Assembly: GCA_035651455.1 (NCBI GenBank) | Contig: DASRFR010000047.1 | Coordinates: 310,001-374,000 of the forward strand | Direction of reading: 5' to 3' | Length of the DNA: 64,000 bases | From: DASRFR01 sp035651455 | GTDB taxonomy: Bacteria; Acidobacteriota; Terriglobia; Terriglobales; Acidobacteriaceae | Shown here: positions 7,672-16,985 of the stretch, in pieces | Numbering within the stretch: position 1 is the stretch's first letter | Layout: each line of letters starts with the position of its first letter | Notes under the pieces: model-generated | The model's input: only the letters and a program-made list of their open reading frames with translations | Database searches by the model: none | What the model was told of the DNA's origin: nothing | Translations under genes and position numbers: made by a program

Positions 7672-8409
7672 ATGGAAAATGGAAACCAAATTGAGAAGTT
7701 TGGGTTAGTGATTCCCACGCTAAATGAGGCGGGAAATATTCCCGCCCTAATAGATCGCATCCGTACTTCGCTCGCCCCAATTCCCATGAATTACGAACTG
7801 ATTGTCGTCGACGATGACAGTCAGGACGGAACCGCTGATGCAGTACAGAAGTTGGTTGACACCGATCCCCGTATTCGCCTTTTCGTACGGAAAGGAAAGC
7901 GTGGTCTGGCAGGGGCTGTTATTCACGGATGGAAACAAACCGATGCCGGGTTGCTGGGGGTCATCGATGCCGACTTGCAGCATCCCCCCGAATTATTGCC
8001 GTTGCTGCTTGCAGGCATTGGCGCGGGAAACGATATTGCCATCGCCAGCCGCTATGTTAACGGTCATCACGTGCGCGGGTGGAATCCCGCGCGGCTTGCC
8101 GTATCGCGCCTGGGCACGCTGGTGAGCATGCCGCTGCAAAAATCAGGCGTTCGGGTGAAGGACCCACTCTCGGGATTCTTTGCTGTACGGCGAGAGTGTA
8201 TCGACGGAATCCATCTCACACCCACAGGTTTCAAAATTCTTTTGGAGATTTTGGTTAAAGGACGAATCAAATCAGCGGTGGAGATTCCTTTCCAGTTCGG
8301 CCCTCGCTATGCCGGAAAGAGCAAGGCCGACGTGAAAGTCGCTCTCGACTATTTCACTTTGCTGGGCAAGCTTTCCCGTGAAGCACTGTTTGGCCCGGGC
8401 CAGAGATGA
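7672..8409 (+). CDS. Family 2 glycosyltransferase, dolichol-phosphate-mannose-synthase-like
   Basis: A 245-residue GT-A glycosyltransferase. It shows LVIPTLNEAGNIPALIDRI at the N-terminus, VVDDDSQDGT for nucleotide binding, and the metal-binding VIDADLQHPPELLP, in the spacing of polyprenyl-phosphate sugar synthases. The C-terminal half (DPLSGFFAVRR, FKILLEILVKGRI, EIPFQFGPRYAGKSKA) fits the DPM1-like group, which transfers a sugar from GDP or UDP to a lipid phosphate. No C-terminal membrane segments are seen, so it is probably peripheral on the inner face. ATG at 7672 is preferred, with AGAGG upstream, although the frame is open further back into the previous gene. It overlaps the next glycosyltransferase by four bases (ATGA). 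Confidence 0.88.
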   Translation: MENGNQIEKFGLVIPTLNEAGNIPALIDRIRTSLAPIPMNYELIVVDDDSQDGTADAVQKLVDTDPRIRLFVRKGKRGLAGAVIHGWKQTDAGLLGVIDADLQHPPELLPLLLAGIGAGNDIAIASRYVNGHHVRGWNPARLAVSRLGTLVSMPLQKSGVRVKDPLSGFFAVRRECIDGIHLTPTGFKILLEILVKGRIKSAVEIPFQFGPRYAGKSKADVKVALDYFTLLGKLSREALFGPGQR

Positions 8410-10028
8410 AAATCTGTCTTGTCAGTTCCTTCCCGCCAAGCCGGCGTGGACTGAATGAATACGGGTTCCATATTGCGCGCGAGTTGCAAAGAAATCCGCT
8501 TCTCAGTCTCACCGTGCTCGCCGATGAACTCGCCTCGCCACAACCCGAACTGCCGGGATACTCGGTGATCCGTTGCTGGGATTTTAATCGTCTGCCAAAT
8601 CCACTTTGCATCCTGCGTGAAGTGCGTAAGATTCAGCCGGACATCGTGTGGTTCAATCTCGGCTTTGCCACCTTCGGCAATAGCGCAGCAGCAGCTTCTC
8701 TCGGATTGACCACCCCCGCCCTGGTGGAGATGGCGGGTTTCAAAACCCATGTGACGCTGCACCAGCTGATGGATACAGTAGATCTTGATGATGCCGGGGT
8801 GCGCTTCAAAACCTTATACAAGATAGCCGGTTACATCATTACACGTATTCTCTTGATGTCTGATTCCACGTCGGTCCTGTTACCGGCTTATCGCCGGATT
8901 CTCGTGGAGAAATATGGATCGGAAGACGTGCATGTACGCCCTCACGGCATTCTTTCCGGCCGCCCGGAATACCCGAGCTTTGCCGCGCGCGGCAATCCTC
9001 ACCACCGGATACTCGCATTCGGGAAGTGGGGCACCTACAAGCGCCTGGAACCGCTGCTGAAAGCTTTCTACTTGATTTCGCAGCAGTTTCCTGAGGCGCG
9101 CCTGGTGGTCGCAGGCGGCAACCACCCAAACACGCCCGGTTATGTCGAGAGCGTTGCCGAGCGTTGTAAAGGGGATCACCGCATCGAGTTCACCGGCTAC
9201 GTGCCTGAAGAGCGGATCCCGGATCTGTTTCGCTCCGCCACGCTCACCATACTTCCGTACACCTCGTCCGCTGGAGCCAGCGGAGTGGCTCATCTGGCCT
9301 CGCAGTATGGCGTTCCGATGGTCGCCTCTAACATCTCAGACTTCCTTCAATTATCGGAGGACGAGGGCCTGGCGATCGAATTCTTCCACGCGGGCGATGT
9401 CGAAGATATGGCTGGCGCCAGTTTGCGCGTATTGCAATCTCCACAGCTCCAGCAAGAAATGGCATTGCAGAACTTTTCCGTGGCGCTGCGCATGACCATG
9501 CCGCGGGTCATCCGAGAGTATTTGCGTTCCTTCGATCTTAGAGATCGGGTCGAATCACTTCGCGCATTCTCGCGATTGCGACGAGTACCACGATGGGTGC
9601 CGTTCCGCGCGGCCATCGCGAACCTCATGATGAGAAAGCATGCGGGTTGGAGATCGGCGATTCCGGCTCCTCACCTGCTCCAGCACGAGCCTGATTCTCC
9701 GCTGGAAAATCCTGGAGCGAGCCTGAGCGCGCTGCTTCAGGACCTAAACCAAACGAGCGAACCAAATGGCGCCGGGCGCGATGGGCAAAAGCCGAAGGAG
9801 AGCGGGATACTGCTCGATGCGAGTGCTGACGCAATAAACTCACCCGGTGCGAACAGCATTCTCAGAAGGCGCCATCACGGGGCAGCAAATCACGATCGGT
9901 CCGACGCGGAAGCACCTTCGGACCATGATCCCCAGGAAGAAGCCTCACTGTGCGTGCCCACGGGACGGCGCGAAAAACTCACGGAGCGTTATGCGCGGAG
10001 CGGCAATCATGACCTTGATGTCGCTTGA
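8406..10028 (+). CDS. Family 4 glycosyltransferase (GT-B) with a disordered C-terminal tail
   Basis: A 540-residue glycosyltransferase. The first 430 residues show a GT-B layout: MKICLVSSFPPSRRGLNEYG at the donor or acceptor cleft, then the C-terminal Rossmann domain with ILAFGKWGTYKRLEPLLKA, LVVAGGNHPNTPGYVE, IEFTGYVPEERIPDLFRSA and the nucleotide-binding ILPYTSSAGASGVAHLAS. These are signatures of GT4 enzymes that build polysaccharides or glycolipids. Residues 440-540 are polar, low in hydrophobics and probably disordered. Its ATG overlaps the stop of the GT2 gene, so the two are translationally coupled. Donor and acceptor cannot be told. It ends the plus-strand run and is followed by a bidirectional terminator. 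Confidence 0.9.
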   Translation: MKICLVSSFPPSRRGLNEYGFHIARELQRNPLLSLTVLADELASPQPELPGYSVIRCWDFNRLPNPLCILREVRKIQPDIVWFNLGFATFGNSAAAASLGLTTPALVEMAGFKTHVTLHQLMDTVDLDDAGVRFKTLYKIAGYIITRILLMSDSTSVLLPAYRRILVEKYGSEDVHVRPHGILSGRPEYPSFAARGNPHHRILAFGKWGTYKRLEPLLKAFYLISQQFPEARLVVAGGNHPNTPGYVESVAERCKGDHRIEFTGYVPEERIPDLFRSATLTILPYTSSAGASGVAHLASQYGVPMVASNISDFLQLSEDEGLAIEFFHAGDVEDMAGASLRVLQSPQLQQEMALQNFSVALRMTMPRVIREYLRSFDLRDRVESLRAFSRLRRVPRWVPFRAAIANLMMRKHAGWRSAIPAPHLLQHEPDSPLENPGASLSALLQDLNQTSEPNGAGRDGQKPKESGILLDASADAINSPGANSILRRRHHGAANHDRSDAEAPSDHDPQEEASLCVPTGRREKLTERYARSGNHDLDVA

Positions 10029-10065
10029 ACCCGCGTGCTGCGGCTGCCATCGAGCATTCCGCTGC

Positions 10066-10101
10066 AAAAAGGGCGAATTGCGGAGTGGCTTCGCCCCTTT
10101 T
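10066..10101. terminator. Bidirectional intrinsic terminator between convergent genes
   Basis: AAAAAGGGCGAA and TTCGCCCCTTTT form a hairpin of about 11 pairs with one unpaired base and a loop of about 11. Each strand has a run of four or five T after the G/C stem. It lies between the plus-strand glycosyltransferase and the minus-strand secreted protein, so it can stop both. Confidence 0.7.
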
Positions 10102-10158
10102 CGGCTGCGGCGGTAAGATCGATATTCAGGATTCCCAACCAGTCGGGCTTTCGGCTGC

Positions 10159-10896
10159 TCAGAAGCACACGAAGTTAGGACTTGCCGTCCCCCATTTCAG
10201 CTGGTTATACACCGTCTGCTGTACCTGCTTGTACTTCCCGTTTACCAGTTGGTAGTGAATCCATTGCACCAACCCGTAACGTTGGGCGAGGTAATACTCT
10301 TCTTTGTCGCCGCAATTGTTGTAGTAAATGTCGCAATTGTAGCGGTAACTGACCACGAGAGTCGCAAGATTTGCCGGCAGGCTCCCGCCGAAGCTGATGT
10401 AATAAGGTCCCCAAACCTGGTTGACCGCATTCAAAAGGCTATGGGTAGTATAGTTGTTGCAGCTCGTAAAAATTTCATACGCGGTGTTTGGAACGGTGAT
10501 AGTAGATCCCGGAAATCCGCCCTTCGCGCAGCGCGGGGCTAGCGGCATGTTGGTGTTATTCGTGAACTTTCGATAGCTGCTGGGATTATTCCAATCCCAT
10601 TCCGTGATCCACAGATAAATGTAGTTGTCGTCGTATAACTGGATGTCCCAGGGCGCGCCGGACGGCCCCTTCGTCCAATAGAACTTTCCCGAATACATTT
10701 CCGTGTAAAGAGGATTCGCATTGCCACCGAAGTATTGGGAAGATCTCAAATCCGAATCCATTGTCATCCAGTCGAGCATGTCGTACTGGCCGGCGGGACA
10801 ACTCATCGTGGTTTCCGCCTGAACGCGAGTGCTTCCCGGGAAGAATACAAACCACGCCAGCATCGCCAATCCGAGCAACAACGTACGATTTTGCAT
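10159..10896 (-). CDS. Exported Tyr/Asn-rich protein of unknown function
   Basis: A 245-residue exported protein that I do not recognise. Residues 1-27 are a signal peptide (MQNRTLLLGLAMLAWFVF, cleavage near VQAE). The mature part is rich in Tyr, Asn and Trp and has several Cys (in SCPAGQ, PRCAKGG, TSCNNY, YNCDIYYNNCGDKEE and the C-terminal FVCF), which suggests disulfides and an extracytoplasmic beta-rich fold. ATG at 10896 follows GGAG within about ten bases. The reading frame is dominated by polar aromatic residues, unlike the surrounding genes, and no catalytic motif is evident. It is convergent with the glycosyltransferase gene and is followed by a terminator. Confidence 0.75.
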   Translation of the reverse strand: MQNRTLLLGLAMLAWFVFFPGSTRVQAETTMSCPAGQYDMLDWMTMDSDLRSSQYFGGNANPLYTEMYSGKFYWTKGPSGAPWDIQLYDDNYIYLWITEWDWNNPSSYRKFTNNTNMPLAPRCAKGGFPGSTITVPNTAYEIFTSCNNYTTHSLLNAVNQVWGPYYISFGGSLPANLATLVVSYRYNCDIYYNNCGDKEEYYLAQRYGLVQWIHYQLVNGKYKQVQQTVYNQLKWGTASPNFVCF

Positions 10897-11190
10897 GTGG
10901 GCTCCTCATTAGTCGTACGAGTTCACCTGTTACAGGACACACGTAACGTGCGGCTTCTGAGGCACGCTTGCGAACTGCCGTCGCGCGGCACACCCGTAGC
11001 GCGAACCTGAGGAAGCAGGTATGCAGGTGTTGAACTTTCTTGGATCGGGAGGAGTGTATGGAATTCTGTGTTCCCCCACAATCGGCGGAACACCCTAACA
11101 GGAGGAAATCAGGGAGTAACTCCTGTGATGCCGGTCACAGTTGACGGCACGAGAATTTGGGTCTGCGGCGGCCGCCCCTGAGAGGTCGGT

Positions 11191-12318
11191 CTATTCCTGC
11201 TTAGGCGACGCGTTCCCCTCCGGCACAACACTCACCTGGTTGGCCACATAATTGTGGCCGTCAAAAGTGGCATTCACACTGACGTTCGAACCTTCGCGCA
11301 AGTCGCGCTTCACGCCGGTTTTCCCCGGATCGAATTGGATATCGTAGGTTTTTCCATCCGTCTGGTTAGCCACGGCGAGCAGATGAGAGGACAAATCCAG
11401 ATGGGTCACCGGACCGGCGAAAACGAATGAAGCGCCAGGTACCGCCAATACCGTCACCTGGCTGGCGACTGTGTTCCCGCCGGGGATGAAACTAACCGAT
11501 ACCAGGCTTCCCGGCTGAAGGTCGGCCGTCGAGCCAGCACTCTGGTCTTTGCGAATAACAGTGTCGCGCGTCAACTGCAAGGTCACCGGCTGCGGCACGA
11601 GTTCATCCCGGATAACAAGTTTTCCGCTGGAGGCATCGTAGGAAACGATCTGGCCGTGCCCCGTATCGGCCGCCGCTTGCTTCGTGACCACCCGGATGTT
11701 TTTAGCGAAAACACGATTCTGGCTATCAGGCTGAGTGTCCGCATAGACGCGATCTCCCGGCTTGATGTCCTTCACCGGAATCTTTGCGCCGTCGCGGGTA
11801 ACCTGGGTGCGTATGTCGAACGCAAATTCGGTCTTCTTTTTTTCGCCAAAAGGCTGAACTTCCATGCGTTCGAGGACGCGGTCGACCCTGACCACTTTTC
11901 CGCCAATCAGGGACAGTTTCTCTTCCGGAAGCGGCGGCAGATCAAGCAACGCGTCTGGTCCTTGCCTTTCCGCGCGCGCCGCATCGAGATCCGTCGTTGG
12001 GCGTGGCCGTTTCTTGGTAAGGGGAGAGACTGGCTTGCCGGACGGCGTAATCGCCATAGCGTTCGACGTAGTGCCCGTACCCTGAGCAGGTTGGCTGGCA
12101 GATGCTGGAGATACAGGCGAATTTGGCTGAGATGGCGCTGGCAATGTTTGCGCTGGAGCCGTCGAAGCTGGCGCAGAAGTTGTGGTGTTGGCCGTCGGAA
12201 CCGCATTGGGGACAGTCGAGTTTTCCGGCGTTGTCGTGCTCGACGGATCGGTAGGTGGCGGACCGGTCTGGGCTGCAGCCAAAGCCGCGAACAGCGTTAA
12301 CACCAGCAAACGATGCAT
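11191..12318 (-). CDS. Exported DUF5666-type repeat protein
   Basis: A 375-residue exported protein. ATG at 12318 is chosen over a longer frame because the signal peptide MHRLLVLTLFAALAAAQ begins there. Residues 18-115 are a Thr/Ser/Pro/Ala/Gln-rich linker. The remainder contains three similar beta-barrel-like segments: GKVVRVDRVLERMEVQPFGE, GQIVSYDASSGKLVIRD and GPVTHLDLSSHLLAVAN, each followed by a D.T.. and G..V segment (IKPGDRVYA, LQPGSLVSVSF, LREGSNVSVNATF). This is the pattern of DUF5666 OB-fold repeats. Function is unknown and probably structural or ligand-binding in the periplasm. It is divergent from the secreted protein starting at 12507. Confidence 0.8.
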   Translation of the reverse strand: MHRLLVLTLFAALAAAQTGPPPTDPSSTTTPENSTVPNAVPTANTTTSAPASTAPAQTLPAPSQPNSPVSPASASQPAQGTGTTSNAMAITPSGKPVSPLTKKRPRPTTDLDAARAERQGPDALLDLPPLPEEKLSLIGGKVVRVDRVLERMEVQPFGEKKKTEFAFDIRTQVTRDGAKIPVKDIKPGDRVYADTQPDSQNRVFAKNIRVVTKQAAADTGHGQIVSYDASSGKLVIRDELVPQPVTLQLTRDTVIRKDQSAGSTADLQPGSLVSVSFIPGGNTVASQVTVLAVPGASFVFAGPVTHLDLSSHLLAVANQTDGKTYDIQFDPGKTGVKRDLREGSNVSVNATFDGHNYVANQVSVVPEGNASPKQE

Positions 12319-12474
12319 GGTTGTCCCCCAAAGATAGTTTTCGCATTGTTTCGATGCAGTTGCGGGGCAATTCGGCTGCTTAGGCGCCACATGGGAAAGC
12401 AGGGTCAAACACCTCAATTCCTGCGCACGTGGGATGCATCGAGTTCCAAAACAGGTGCTGGCGTAAGCTTCCAT

Positions 12475-12496
12475 ACCGGCGATTTATAATGCCGGT
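12475..12496 (+). promoter_or_regulatory. Inverted repeat around a TATAAT box: candidate promoter plus operator
   Basis: ACCGGC (12475-12480) and GCCGGT (12491-12496) are exact inverted repeats separated by ten bases that end in TATAAT (12485-12490). The box would place the transcript start near 12497, ten bases before ATG 12507. A palindrome covering a -10 box is what a repressor site looks like. No good -35 hexamer is visible, so an activator or another sigma factor may be involved. Confidence 0.5.
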
Positions 12497-12506
12497 TATC
12501 CACATA

Positions 12507-13724
12507 ATGCCGAGTTACCGCTCAGGTGTTTCGAGTCTGGCTGCCGGGCTCTTATTTGCCATTTCCACCTCGCTCGCCGTGGCTGCGGATTGGCCAGCCG
12601 CAGAACAACAACTCGCAGCCAAAGTAATCACTGTAACCGGGCTGGGCGCTATCAATCTCGAAGTGGTGAATCGCTCTTCTTTGAGCCAGAAGGAATTTGA
12701 AGATATCGCTCGCGGCCTTCGTTCCGAATTTACTGGACGAGGCGCACAGCTCGTCAGGCCTGAACAAGCTGCGGCCACAGTGAAGGTTTCCCTTTCCGAG
12801 AATCTTCAGAACTATCTGTGGGTCGCTGAAATGCATCAGGGTGCAGATGCAGCTGTGACAATGGTGTCTTTGGCGCGTCCAGACACCGTCATCTACATGC
12901 ACGCTGCTGCACCCCTAAGCCTGCGCAAAATCTCCTTGTGGTCGCAAAAAGAACGAATACTGGACATAATCTCCCTCGACGTAAACGGCACGCCGGTGTA
13001 TTTGGCCGTCCTCGCGCCCGAACAACTGCACATTTACAAATATCAGGATGGTCGTTATCAGGAAGAGCAGGTCCTGGCTATCGAGCATGAACATCCATGG
13101 CCGCGCGACTTGCGAGGACGCCTGCTCTTAAGCAAAGACCACCTGTTAGACGTGTACCTGCCAGGCACTTTTTGCCAGAGCACCGCTGCGCTGCCATTAG
13201 CTTTGAAATGCCATGCCAGTGATGATCCCTGGCCTCTGGTTTCGGATAACTCCGGGCAGAGTGCTTTCTTTTCCGCAACTCGAAACTTTTTTACTGGCGT
13301 TCTTAGTCCCGGAGTTGGGAAAAAGGAGAGCACTGTGCCTTTTTACTCAGCCGCTGCCCTTCCCCGTGACGGTTATATGCTCTGGCTCTTCTCCGGCACG
13401 GACCGTCAAACCCATCTCGTCGACGGAGTGAACGATCAGCTGGCCAACTACGGATGGGGTAGCGGCCTGGTAAGCGTCAAGACAGGTTGCGGGTCGGGTT
13501 GGCAACTGCTCTCCACCAGCACCGGTGCAGGCGGCCACGATTCGGTACGCGCCTTCGAATTTTCGGATCGGGACCCGATTGCAACAGGGCAGCCGATCGA
13601 ATTTGCCGGCGAGATCACCGCGTTGTGGCCGGAACCTGGGGGCGCGACTGCAATGGCGGTGTCACGCAACCCGGAAACAGGACAATATGAGGCGTTTCGC
13701 CTGCAAATTGCTTGCAGTCAGTAG
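12507..13724 (+). CDS. Exported protein of unknown function, first gene of a sensory operon
   Basis: A 405-residue exported protein. ATG at 12507 is preferred: an in-frame ATG at 12489 lies inside the TATAAT box, and a signal peptide starts here (MPSYRSG, hydrophobic SLAAGLLFAISTSLAVA, cleavage near VAADW). Residues 45-115 suggest an alpha/beta domain (AAKVITVTGLGAINLEV, FEDIARGLRSEFTGRGAQLV, ATVKVSLSENLQNYLWVAE), recalling glycine-zipper-free LpoB/TolB-type folds, with little certainty. The remainder resembles a beta-propeller-like chain (LRGRLLLSKDHLLDVYLPG, GEITALWPEPGGATAMAVS). The 3' end overlaps the following solute-binding-protein gene by 38 bases, so the two are coupled. Probably a periplasmic partner of the transport or sensing system. 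Confidence 0.75.
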   Translation: MPSYRSGVSSLAAGLLFAISTSLAVAADWPAAEQQLAAKVITVTGLGAINLEVVNRSSLSQKEFEDIARGLRSEFTGRGAQLVRPEQAAATVKVSLSENLQNYLWVAEMHQGADAAVTMVSLARPDTVIYMHAAAPLSLRKISLWSQKERILDIISLDVNGTPVYLAVLAPEQLHIYKYQDGRYQEEQVLAIEHEHPWPRDLRGRLLLSKDHLLDVYLPGTFCQSTAALPLALKCHASDDPWPLVSDNSGQSAFFSATRNFFTGVLSPGVGKKESTVPFYSAAALPRDGYMLWLFSGTDRQTHLVDGVNDQLANYGWGSGLVSVKTGCGSGWQLLSTSTGAGGHDSVRAFEFSDRDPIATGQPIEFAGEITALWPEPGGATAMAVSRNPETGQYEAFRLQIACSQ

Positions 13725-15051
13725 CCTGTTGCTGGCGCTGACTAGCCTTGCGGAAACACGCCCGCAGTATGGCGGCACCTTGCGCATTGCGATGCAGATA
13801 GCCCCTGTGTCGCTGGATCCTGTTCAACTCAATCAGTTCGAGACAGTCGCCGCGCGCAATCTCACGCGGTTAGTTTTCGACACATTGGTTACACTCGACG
13901 ATTCCGGTCGCATCCGGCCGGGACTGGCCACTTCGTGGCAGGCAGATGCCGGTAATCAACGGTGGCAATTGTGGATTCGTCCCGCTCTGCGGTGGCAGGA
14001 TGGTTCGGCGGTAACTGCCGACTCGCTGGCGGCTTCTTTGCGATCAGCCAATCCCTCCTGGAACGTGTCCGCCCATTCCGACGCCCTAATAATCGAATCA
14101 GCTGTACCGCTTACGACTTTGCTGCCGGACTTGGCGCTGCCGCGCAATGCCGTCGGGAAGCGCACGCCTGAGGGACCACCGCTTGGTACAGGACCGTTCA
14201 AAATATCCGACTGGCAGCCGGGACGAAGGTTGACCTTGTCGGCTACGGAAGATTACTGGGCAGGTCGCGCTTTCCTGGACGCGGTGGTCATCGACCTGGG
14301 CAAATCTCCACGGGAACAGGCACTCGGACTGGAACTCAGCAAGTACGATGTAGTCGAGATCGTACCGGAACAAGTACGTCATGCCATTGCCGACGATCGC
14401 CGGATTGCGGTATCGGCTCCCATGCAACTCAGTGCGCTCGTCTTCTCCAAAGATCCCCAGTCGCCGGAAGAAGCGCGGTTGCGCACGGCGCTGTCTCTGG
14501 CTATCGATCGAAACGCCATCCGGAACGTGCTGCTGCAAGGGCAAGGGGAGATCTGCGGCGCCCTATTACCCAATTGGCTTTCGGGGTACGCGTTTGTGTT
14601 TCCGGCTGAACTTGACTTGCGACGCGCACAGGAAATACGCGGCGACGTGGCACGGGGGAACATGGGCACGCTTGCATACGACGCATCGGACCCGGTCTCT
14701 CGATTCATAGCTGAGAGGATTGTCCTGAATGCGCGTGATGCCGGAATTACCCTGCAGGCGACGAACTCTACTTCCGCTGACCTGAGGCTCATCACCGTTT
14801 CCTTGGCGAGTCTGAACCCGCAACTCGCGCTGGCACGGATGGCCGCTGAGTTACAGTTGCCCCAACCCCGATTGCATGACTCCTCGGAGGAAGAACTCTT
14901 TCGGGCAGAGGACGCCATCTTGCAGAGCCAGCGTGTCATTCCACTTCTCCAGCTTCCGGCCGCATTTGCACTTAGCCAAACCGTGCGAGGTTTTCCTGTA
15001 GCGCGGGATGGCGCGTGGGATGTACCGAATGTCTCATTGGAGAGAAGGTAA
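13687..15051 (+). CDS. Family 5 extracellular solute-binding protein (peptide/nickel type)
   Basis: A 454-residue periplasmic binding protein. It has a signal peptide (MRRFACKLLAVSSLLLALTS, then LAETRP) and the family-5 opening PQYGGTLRIAMQIAPVSLDP, followed by LVFDTLVTLDDSGRIRPGLA and LRWQDGSAVTADSLAASLRS. EARLRTALSLAIDRNAI is the conserved SBP_bac_5 segment. It is about 60-100 residues shorter than DppA/OppA-like proteins. Ligands of the family are peptides, nickel or sugars. No ABC permease or ATPase gene lies nearby. Instead a histidine kinase starts four bases later, so a role as ligand receptor for signalling is more likely than transport. ATG at 13687 has AGGA four bases upstream, inside the preceding gene. 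Confidence 0.87.
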   Translation: MRRFACKLLAVSSLLLALTSLAETRPQYGGTLRIAMQIAPVSLDPVQLNQFETVAARNLTRLVFDTLVTLDDSGRIRPGLATSWQADAGNQRWQLWIRPALRWQDGSAVTADSLAASLRSANPSWNVSAHSDALIIESAVPLTTLLPDLALPRNAVGKRTPEGPPLGTGPFKISDWQPGRRLTLSATEDYWAGRAFLDAVVIDLGKSPREQALGLELSKYDVVEIVPEQVRHAIADDRRIAVSAPMQLSALVFSKDPQSPEEARLRTALSLAIDRNAIRNVLLQGQGEICGALLPNWLSGYAFVFPAELDLRRAQEIRGDVARGNMGTLAYDASDPVSRFIAERIVLNARDAGITLQATNSTSADLRLITVSLASLNPQLALARMAAELQLPQPRLHDSSEEELFRAEDAILQSQRVIPLLQLPAAFALSQTVRGFPVARDGAWDVPNVSLERR

Positions 15052-15054
15052 AGC

Positions 15055-16881
15055 GTGAGCTTCCGGCGCAAGCTCGTGATGCTGTTCGCCGCCGCGGTCG
15101 TTCTCTCAGTGCTGTCGATGTCGTCGGTCTTCTCCGTGATTGCGAGGCGCCTGTTTGAACATACGAGCGAACAGCGAACGAATGCTTTAGTTGCGCAGTT
15201 TCACAAGGAATTCAGTGCTCGCGAACAGGAAGTGGCGCGGCATGTGGAGTGGATCGCGCACAGTGAACCTGCCAACCGCATGGCAGTGCTTGCGGCGCAG
15301 GGTTCAGCGGACTACGCACGCTTTCTCAATGAGGCGAAGTCGATGGCAGTAGCCCAGCAACTCGACTTCCTTGAAGTGGTTGATGGTAACGGAACCATAA
15401 TTTCATCGGCGCAGGCGCCGGCAAAGTTCGGCTACAAAGACGCTTCCATTCCCAATCTTTCACAAGCGGCGGAGGAGTCCGGATTGCTGAAGTCGGAGGA
15501 ACTTTCAGAAGGTCCCATCCTCGGCATCTTCGCCGTACGACGCGTGCCGTTGAGTGACGCTTCGATCTATGTGGTCGGCGGACGCAAGCTTGATGAAGAA
15601 TTTCTCGCCACTCTCGATATGCCTGCAGGCATGCGCACCCTGCTCTACTACACCGCCGCCGGAGGCTTCTCGGGCCACAATCTAATCGCATCCTCGGGCG
15701 CTGTTACGCAGCCCGACAAACTTGCCGACGTGATTCAACGTGTACTGCGAAGTGATGTTGAAACCACCACCATTGTGCACTGGTCGTCCAACGCCGCGGA
15801 TGATGAGAGTGTTCAGGCAATGCCACTCAAAGGCGTTGGCGGACAGGTAATGGGCGTGCTGCTGGTAGCCGATTCGCGTCGCGAGTATGTGGAGCTCCGC
15901 CAACGGATTCTTTCCGTGACGCTACTGGTCGCAGGCGGAGGGATCCTGCTGGGAATTTTGCTTAGTAGCTGGACCGCGGCGCGCGTCACGCGACCTGTCG
16001 AGCAATTGGCCGCGGCAGCCAGAGAAGTGGGGAGGGGGAATTTGGCAACACAGGTTCAGGTTAGGTCGGCCGATGAATTGGGAGAGCTGGCCGACGCCTT
16101 CAACCGCATGACGCGCGAACTTCTGGAGCAAAAAGAGAGGCTGATTCAGACGGAGCGTGTGGCTGCATGGCGGGAGCTGGCCCGGCGACTCGCGCATGAG
16201 CTCAAGAATCCGCTCTTTCCGTTGCAATTGACCGTAGAGAACCTGATGCGTGCACGCCAGCACAGTCCGGAGATGTTCGAAGAAATTTTTCGCGAGAGCG
16301 CGTCCACCCTGCTCACCGAAATATCCAACCTTAAAGCCATCATTTCGCGCTTCAGCGAATTCTCCAAAATGCCGCAACCCCGATTTCAGGCCGTGCAGGT
16401 TACCGACATTATTCAGAATGTTCTTCGGTTGTACCAGGCACAGCTTCAGAATAGCGAGGGGCCGGCAATCGAGTGCCATTTGCAACTGCAAGATAATATG
16501 GGGCATATTGGAGTGGATCCCGACTTACTGCACCGAGCACTCTCAAATGTAATTTTGAATGCCATCGACGCCATGCCGGAAGGCGGTACACTAACCGTTC
16601 ATAGCCGCATAAATGCGGACCGCGCTGTCATTGAAGTTAGTGATACCGGAAACGGAATTGCTGAGGAAGAGTGCCAGCGTTTGTTCACACCCTATTACAC
16701 AAGCAAGCAACACGGCACGGGGCTAGGGCTTGCGATTGTGCAGTCGATTATCAGCGATCACGGGGGGAAGATCAGCGTGCGGAGCCAGCCCGGCCAGGGC
16801 ACGACGTTTCGTATTGAGCTGCCGGAAAATCGCGAGAAAATTGCAAGTTCAGCGGCCCAGCAATCGGGCGCAACGAGCTGA
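15055..16881 (+). CDS. NtrY-like membrane sensor histidine kinase
   Basis: A 608-residue inner-membrane sensor kinase. Membrane segments lie at about residues 8-29 and 285-307, enclosing a periplasmic sensing domain of about 250 residues. A HAMP linker (308-360) leads to the dimerisation helix AWRELARRLAHELKNP with phospho-acceptor H381, typical of NtrY-like kinases. The ATP-binding domain shows the N box with N498/N502, DTGNG at 530-534 and GTGLGL at 554-559. It phosphorylates a receiver, most likely the sigma-54 regulator encoded 105 bases downstream. GTG at 15055 follows GAGAGAAGG and lies four bases after the binding-protein stop, which supports a single mRNA and a shared ligand signal. 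Confidence 0.93.
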   Translation: MSFRRKLVMLFAAAVVLSVLSMSSVFSVIARRLFEHTSEQRTNALVAQFHKEFSAREQEVARHVEWIAHSEPANRMAVLAAQGSADYARFLNEAKSMAVAQQLDFLEVVDGNGTIISSAQAPAKFGYKDASIPNLSQAAEESGLLKSEELSEGPILGIFAVRRVPLSDASIYVVGGRKLDEEFLATLDMPAGMRTLLYYTAAGGFSGHNLIASSGAVTQPDKLADVIQRVLRSDVETTTIVHWSSNAADDESVQAMPLKGVGGQVMGVLLVADSRREYVELRQRILSVTLLVAGGGILLGILLSSWTAARVTRPVEQLAAAAREVGRGNLATQVQVRSADELGELADAFNRMTRELLEQKERLIQTERVAAWRELARRLAHELKNPLFPLQLTVENLMRARQHSPEMFEEIFRESASTLLTEISNLKAIISRFSEFSKMPQPRFQAVQVTDIIQNVLRLYQAQLQNSEGPAIECHLQLQDNMGHIGVDPDLLHRALSNVILNAIDAMPEGGTLTVHSRINADRAVIEVSDTGNGIAEEECQRLFTPYYTSKQHGTGLGLAIVQSIISDHGGKISVRSQPGQGTTFRIELPENREKIASSAAQQSGATS

Positions 16882-16985
16882 TCCAGGCACAACTCTTCCG
16901 CGGCTAGTGAAGGTCAACCATTCATCGCTCTAGTCGCTTCGCATGCCGATCTCAACGACACCGGACGCACTCGGGCCGGGGCAAC

